From an uncultured Flavobacteriaceae bacterium (GTDB lineage Bacteria > Bacteroidota > Bacteroidia > Flavobacteriales > Flavobacteriaceae), in assembly GCA_938074515.1 (NCBI GenBank), contig CALJFV010000233.1, positions 1 through 7,801 on the forward strand: DNA of 7,801 nucleotides, written 5' to 3'. Below are positions 4,659 to 7,801 of this stretch, in pieces. The notes below the pieces were generated by a model. That model made no database searches. It saw nothing but the letters and a program-made list of their open reading frames with translations, and was not told the DNA's origin. A program made the translations under genes and the position numbers. The number at the start of each line of letters is the position of its first letter. Positions within the stretch are counted from its first letter, which is position 1.

Positions 4659-7085
4659 CATGATACTGATGTGGCCATTAGTTCAAATAATACGGCCGAA
4701 CCCGAGTTAAAACCTAACGATTGGATGTTCATGCAGCGTGCTTTTCCCAACGGGCGACTCGATCCTCAGGCACGGAGGCTCGCGATGACACAAAAGCGCA
4801 CTATGAGCCGCACTGGTGGTAATTGGAATGCTGTAGGTCCTATAAATATAGGGGGACGCATTAGCGACATCGAGATGGTCAGTGCGCAGGAGTATTATGT
4901 GGCCGCAGCCTCTGGGGGGGTCTTTAAAACAAGCAATGGGGGATCAGATTGGGCACCCGTTTTTGACGGACAAACTTCTTTGTCCATAGGGGATATTGCT
5001 ATAGATCCCAGCAATACAAATCGCGTCTGGGTCGGTACTGGTGAAGTTAATGCCGGCGGGGGTTCTTTGGCCTACGACGGAGACGGGGTATACCTCTCAG
5101 AAGATGGCGGTCAAAGTTGGACCAATAAAGGACTTTCAGAGGTCGGTAATATCGGCAAAGTGCTTATCGACCCCAATAATGCACAAAATATTTTTGTTGG
5201 GGCTATGGGCCCATTGTTCCGTAATGATGCAAATCGCGGGGTGTATCGCAGTCAAGATGGGGGCCAGACATGGACGCAGTCTCTTTTTGTAAGTGATTCA
5301 ACGGGTATCGTGGATATGGCGATCCATCCTACAAATGGACAAATTGTCTATGCCGCTGCATGGCAGCGTGTACGTCGCCCTCAGTATCGTTCATATGGAG
5401 GGATGACCTCAGGACTATACAAATCTATAGATGGAGGAGAAAATTGGGCCGAATTAACTAATGGGTTACCCACTTCTGGCAATCAAAAAGGCCGGATCAG
5501 TATTGCGATTGCTCCATCTAATCCTGATGTCTTGTATGCGCGATATGCTGATGCGACCGGAAACATTCAAGGGGTATATCGCAGCAGTGATGGGGGGGAT
5601 TCTTGGACAGCGATGAATTCAAGTGCCCTAAATAACGTCGGTTTTCACTGGTGGTTTCGCGGGATTGTCATTGATCCAACCGACGAGAATACCATCTATA
5701 ATGTAGATTTTCAAGTTCAAAAATCAACCGATGGAGGCAGTAACTGGTTTGGGGTCTTCAATAATGTCCATGTCGATCAGCACGCCCTGGGGTTTGACCC
5801 GAATGATCCAAATAATCTCGTGCTTGGCAATGATGGAGGGGTCTATTTTAGCGGAGATGGGGGCAGTACTTGGACGAAAGACCAACAATTGCCCATTACA
5901 CAGCTCTATCGTTGTTATGTCGACGCTTCGAGTGCCAATAGAATTTATCTCGGGGCCCAGGACAATAGTACTCATCGCAGTTTGACGGGAGGTCCGGATG
6001 ATTATGAAATCATCTACGGTGGCGATGGATTTCAACCCCTAGTGGATCCGACTAATTCAAATGTCATTTTTGCGCAATACCAGTACGGTAATATTGCAAA
6101 GTCTACAAATAACGGGGCAAGTTTTGTTGGAGCAACAGCGGGTATCTCTGGTGCGGATCGCAAGAATTGGGATACCCCCATTGTTTTTGACCCACAAAAC
6201 CCACAAGTCATGTATACTGCCACTCAGCGCGTCTATAGAACGGAAAATGGTGCAGGGCTATGGACGGCCGTTAGTGGTGATTTAACCAATGGCCCTGGAG
6301 GGGGGAATCTGAATTATGGTACCGTGGTGGCTTTAGATGTCTCTCCATTTAATCCTGAAAAAATTCTCGCCGGTACCGATGACGGGAATGTTTGGATGAC
6401 GCTAGATACAGGGGCGAATTGGGAATTACTCTCCGAAGATTTGCCGGCGCGATGGGTCACTAAGGTTCTTCATTCGGTAACCCATCCAGGGACACTTTTT
6501 GTGACGCTTTCGGGTTATCGCTACGGCACGGATGAAGGTCATGTATATAAGAGCTATGACAATGGACAAAACTGGATTGACGTCTCTACGGGACTTCCAG
6601 ACGTGCCCGTGAATGATATCGTTCAAGATAATGAGGGGCGTCTTTTTGTCGGCACAGATATTGGGGTATTTGGTTCTGGCGATGGTGGGGCCAGCTGGAG
6701 TGCCATTGGCGCCAATCTTCCCGCTGTCGTGATCAACGACATGCATATTCATCAAGGGACCCAAGAATTATTTATTGCTACCTACGGCCGATCAGCTTAC
6801 CGCCTAGCTTTGAATGAAATCATTCTCAGCAATAGCGCTTTACCCACTCACTCGAAGGTGAGACTTTGGCCAAATCCGGCTCATAGCAGGGTAAATCTTG
6901 AGTTTGCAGAAGGGTTAAATACCCCCGAGATTATTCTATTTAATGCCCAGGGACAAATGTTGCGTCAATTTAGCTGCCTGACTCAAGAATGCACGCTGGA
7001 TCTCGAAGGTATTGTTCCCGGGCTGTATTTTTTATATTATGTTACTCCACAAGGACAGACTTCTCAAAAGTTGATTATTCGTTAA
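4611..7085 (+). CDS. Surface/secreted Asp-box (BNR/sortilin-like) beta-propeller protein with T9SS sorting domain
   Basis: This is an 824-residue exported protein of unknown biochemical role, of the kind often labelled glycosyl hydrolase or VPS10/sortilin-like in Bacteroidota. The N-terminus MRYLVTLLILAFFSSC (1-16) looks like a lipoprotein signal. The entry motif GPINIGGRISDI (76-87) is followed by 12 Asp-box hairpins of the pattern S-x-D-G-G-x-x-W between residues 107 and 696, which predicts one or two beta-propellers. A central block differs: VHVDQHA (386-392), GNDGG (406-410), AQDN (449-452) and GGDG (470-473). Residues about 750-824 form a type A T9SS domain, beginning RLWPNPA and ending QKLIIR. 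No catalytic triad of sialidases (Arg triad, Tyr/Glu pair) could be assigned, so enzymatic activity is unproven. An in-frame stop at 4599 makes the ATG at 4611 the first possible start, and it lies inside an 11-bp inverted repeat. The next in-frame ATG would lose the signal. The gene sits between tonB and folC. Confidence 0.9.
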   Translation: MRYLVTLLILAFFSSCHDTDVAISSNNTAEPELKPNDWMFMQRAFPNGRLDPQARRLAMTQKRTMSRTGGNWNAVGPINIGGRISDIEMVSAQEYYVAAASGGVFKTSNGGSDWAPVFDGQTSLSIGDIAIDPSNTNRVWVGTGEVNAGGGSLAYDGDGVYLSEDGGQSWTNKGLSEVGNIGKVLIDPNNAQNIFVGAMGPLFRNDANRGVYRSQDGGQTWTQSLFVSDSTGIVDMAIHPTNGQIVYAAAWQRVRRPQYRSYGGMTSGLYKSIDGGENWAELTNGLPTSGNQKGRISIAIAPSNPDVLYARYADATGNIQGVYRSSDGGDSWTAMNSSALNNVGFHWWFRGIVIDPTDENTIYNVDFQVQKSTDGGSNWFGVFNNVHVDQHALGFDPNDPNNLVLGNDGGVYFSGDGGSTWTKDQQLPITQLYRCYVDASSANRIYLGAQDNSTHRSLTGGPDDYEIIYGGDGFQPLVDPTNSNVIFAQYQYGNIAKSTNNGASFVGATAGISGADRKNWDTPIVFDPQNPQVMYTATQRVYRTENGAGLWTAVSGDLTNGPGGGNLNYGTVVALDVSPFNPEKILAGTDDGNVWMTLDTGANWELLSEDLPARWVTKVLHSVTHPGTLFVTLSGYRYGTDEGHVYKSYDNGQNWIDVSTGLPDVPVNDIVQDNEGRLFVGTDIGVFGSGDGGASWSAIGANLPAVVINDMHIHQGTQELFIATYGRSAYRLALNEIILSNSALPTHSKVRLWPNPAHSRVNLEFAEGLNTPEIILFNAQGQMLRQFSCLTQECTLDLEGIVPGLYFLYYVTPQGQTSQKLIIR
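4929..6698 (+). repeat. Twelve Asp-box repeats (protein level)
   Basis: Motifs of the pattern S/T-x-D/N-x-G-x-x-W/F begin near residues 107, 163, 214, 272, 325, 372, 414, 498, 544, 597, 648 and 689 of the propeller protein. Eight carry an intact Gly-Gly; those at 498, 544, 597 and 648 are degenerate (for example SYDNGQNW). Spacing is mostly 41-58 residues, with one long interval of 84 between 414 and 498 that holds the divergent central block. Asp-boxes sit at hairpin turns on the outside of propeller blades and are structural, not catalytic. Confidence 0.88.
6858..7082 (+). other. Type IX secretion C-terminal sorting domain (type A)
   Basis: The last 75 residues start RLWPNPAHSRVNLEF (751-765). 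They continue through an ILFNAQGQ turn (775-782) and the VPGLYFLYYV strand (802-811), and end in SQKLIIR with a basic last residue. This is the usual order of the Por-secretion-system tail that directs proteins through the outer-membrane T9SS and is normally cleaved off. Two cysteines in CLTQEC (789-794) are unusual and could form a disulfide. Confidence 0.9.
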
Positions 7086-7121
7086 TTATAGGATAGACAA
7101 ATAATCTTTTGAAACAGGACC

Positions 7122-7801
7122 ATGACTGAGGCGTTTAAATCTTACGAAGAGGCCGTGCAATGGCTATTTTTGCAGCTGCCTCAATATCAACGACAAGGTG
7201 CTGCGGCTTATAAGCCAGGTTTAGAGCGAACCGAGAGTTTAATGACCTATTTAAATCATCCCGAGCAAGATTTTAAGTCTATTCACATCGCGGGCACTAA
7301 TGGAAAGGGATCCACGGCCCATATGTTGGCTTCTGTGCTCCAAACTGCGGGTTATCGTGTAGGTCTATATACTTCACCTCATCTAAAAGATTTTCGGGAA
7401 CGGATTCGTATCAATGGGGTCTCAATACCTGAATCTGAAGTACTCAGGTTTGTTCAAGAACATGCCGCCCAATTCAGTAAAATGGGCCTGTCTTTTTTTG
7501 AAATGACTGTAGGTCTGGCTTTTGATTATTTTGCCCAATCGAGTATCGATATCGCTATAGTCGAAACCGGTATGGGTGGCCGCTTGGACAGCACAAACGT
7601 CATTACTCCAATTTTAAGTGTGATTACTAATATTGGGCTGGACCACATGCAGTTTTTAGGGGGAACCTTAGAGGCTATTGCGGGGGAAAAGGCCGGAATA
7701 ATAAAGCCAGGTATTCCTGTGGTTATCGGTCAGTATACCGAAGAGACCCTCAGGGTTTTTCAAAGTGTAGCAAAGGATTTGAATGCCCCATTGATTAAGG
7801 C
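7122..7801 (+). CDS. folC: Bifunctional folylpolyglutamate synthase/dihydrofolate synthase, 3'-truncated by the window edge
   Basis: FolC adds glutamate to dihydropteroate (making dihydrofolate) and to folates (polyglutamates) using ATP in the cytoplasm; it belongs to the Mur ligase superfamily. The reading frame runs open from the ATG at 7122 to the window end, giving 226 residues, about half of the usual 400-430. The ATP P-loop HIAGTNGKGST lies at 55-65. The family block YTSPHLKDFRERIRING follows at 83-99, SFFEMT is at 124-129, VETGMGGRLDSTNVI is at 147-161 and TNIGLDH is at 169-175. EKAGIIK (189-195) contains Lys190, at the position of the lysine carbamylated in FolC and Mur ligases. An in-frame TGA at 7110-7112 makes 7122 the earliest ATG. 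An AGGA (7116-7119) lies only two bases from the ATG, too close to be a normal ribosome site. The 36-bp gap after the propeller gene has no terminator. Confidence 0.95.
   Translation, partial: MTEAFKSYEEAVQWLFLQLPQYQRQGAAAYKPGLERTESLMTYLNHPEQDFKSIHIAGTNGKGSTAHMLASVLQTAGYRVGLYTSPHLKDFRERIRINGVSIPESEVLRFVQEHAAQFSKMGLSFFEMTVGLAFDYFAQSSIDIAIVETGMGGRLDSTNVITPILSVITNIGLDHMQFLGGTLEAIAGEKAGIIKPGIPVVIGQYTEETLRVFQSVAKDLNAPLIK

Noticed and set aside
4611..7085. Assignment as a sialidase because of the many Asp-boxes
   Set aside because: Asp-boxes are structural and shared by many propellers. The sialidase arginine triad and Tyr/Glu nucleophile pair could not be identified.
7101..7111. ATAATCTTTTG as a promoter element before folC
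   Set aside because: The spacing between TA and TTTG is four bases instead of two, and no -33 partner is visible.

Overview
The window looks like chromosomal DNA of a member of the Bacteroidota, most likely a flavobacterium-like or related marine lineage. The evidence is a C-terminal type IX secretion (T9SS) sorting domain on the largest protein, an ExbB/ExbD/TonB set of the short Bacteroidota type, and start codons that almost all lack a Shine-Dalgarno sequence. Base composition looks moderate (estimated by eye in the mid 40s % GC). All seven genes lie on the + strand and are tightly packed. The longest gap is about 55 bp, so there is no gene-free stretch of 300 bp or more. I see no RNA gene, insertion sequence, phage gene or CRISPR array.

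Layout: (1) positions 1-1120 hold the 3' part of an amino-acid dehydrogenase of the Glu/Leu/Phe/Val family. (2) 1136-2518 is an NhaD-type Na+/H+ antiporter. (3) 2561-4555 is a three-gene block, exbB-exbD-tonB, joined by a 1-bp overlap and a 1-bp gap; it encodes an inner-membrane motor that passes proton-motive force to outer-membrane TonB-dependent transporters. (4) 4611-7085 encodes an 824-residue surface or secreted beta-propeller protein with 12 Asp-box repeats, a lipoprotein-like N-terminus and a T9SS sorting domain. Its start codon is buried in an 11-bp perfect inverted repeat. (5) 7122 to the window end is the first half of folC (folylpolyglutamate/dihydrofolate synthase).

How the genes fit together: NhaD and the Exb/TonB complex both act on inner-membrane ion gradients, and the dehydrogenase and FolC are housekeeping metabolism. 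The propeller gene is the accessory element. I recall exbB-exbD-tonB lying next to folC in many flavobacteria, which would make the propeller gene an insertion, but I could not check this.

I did not find a convincing undescribed system. The points most worth a second look are: the start-codon hairpin at 4592-4618; the combined lipoprotein and T9SS signals on one protein; a non-Asp-box motif cluster in the centre of the propeller; the loss of the glutamate-specific lysine in the dehydrogenase; a possible Thr-for-Glu exchange in ExbB; and a 13-bp stem hairpin inside exbD.
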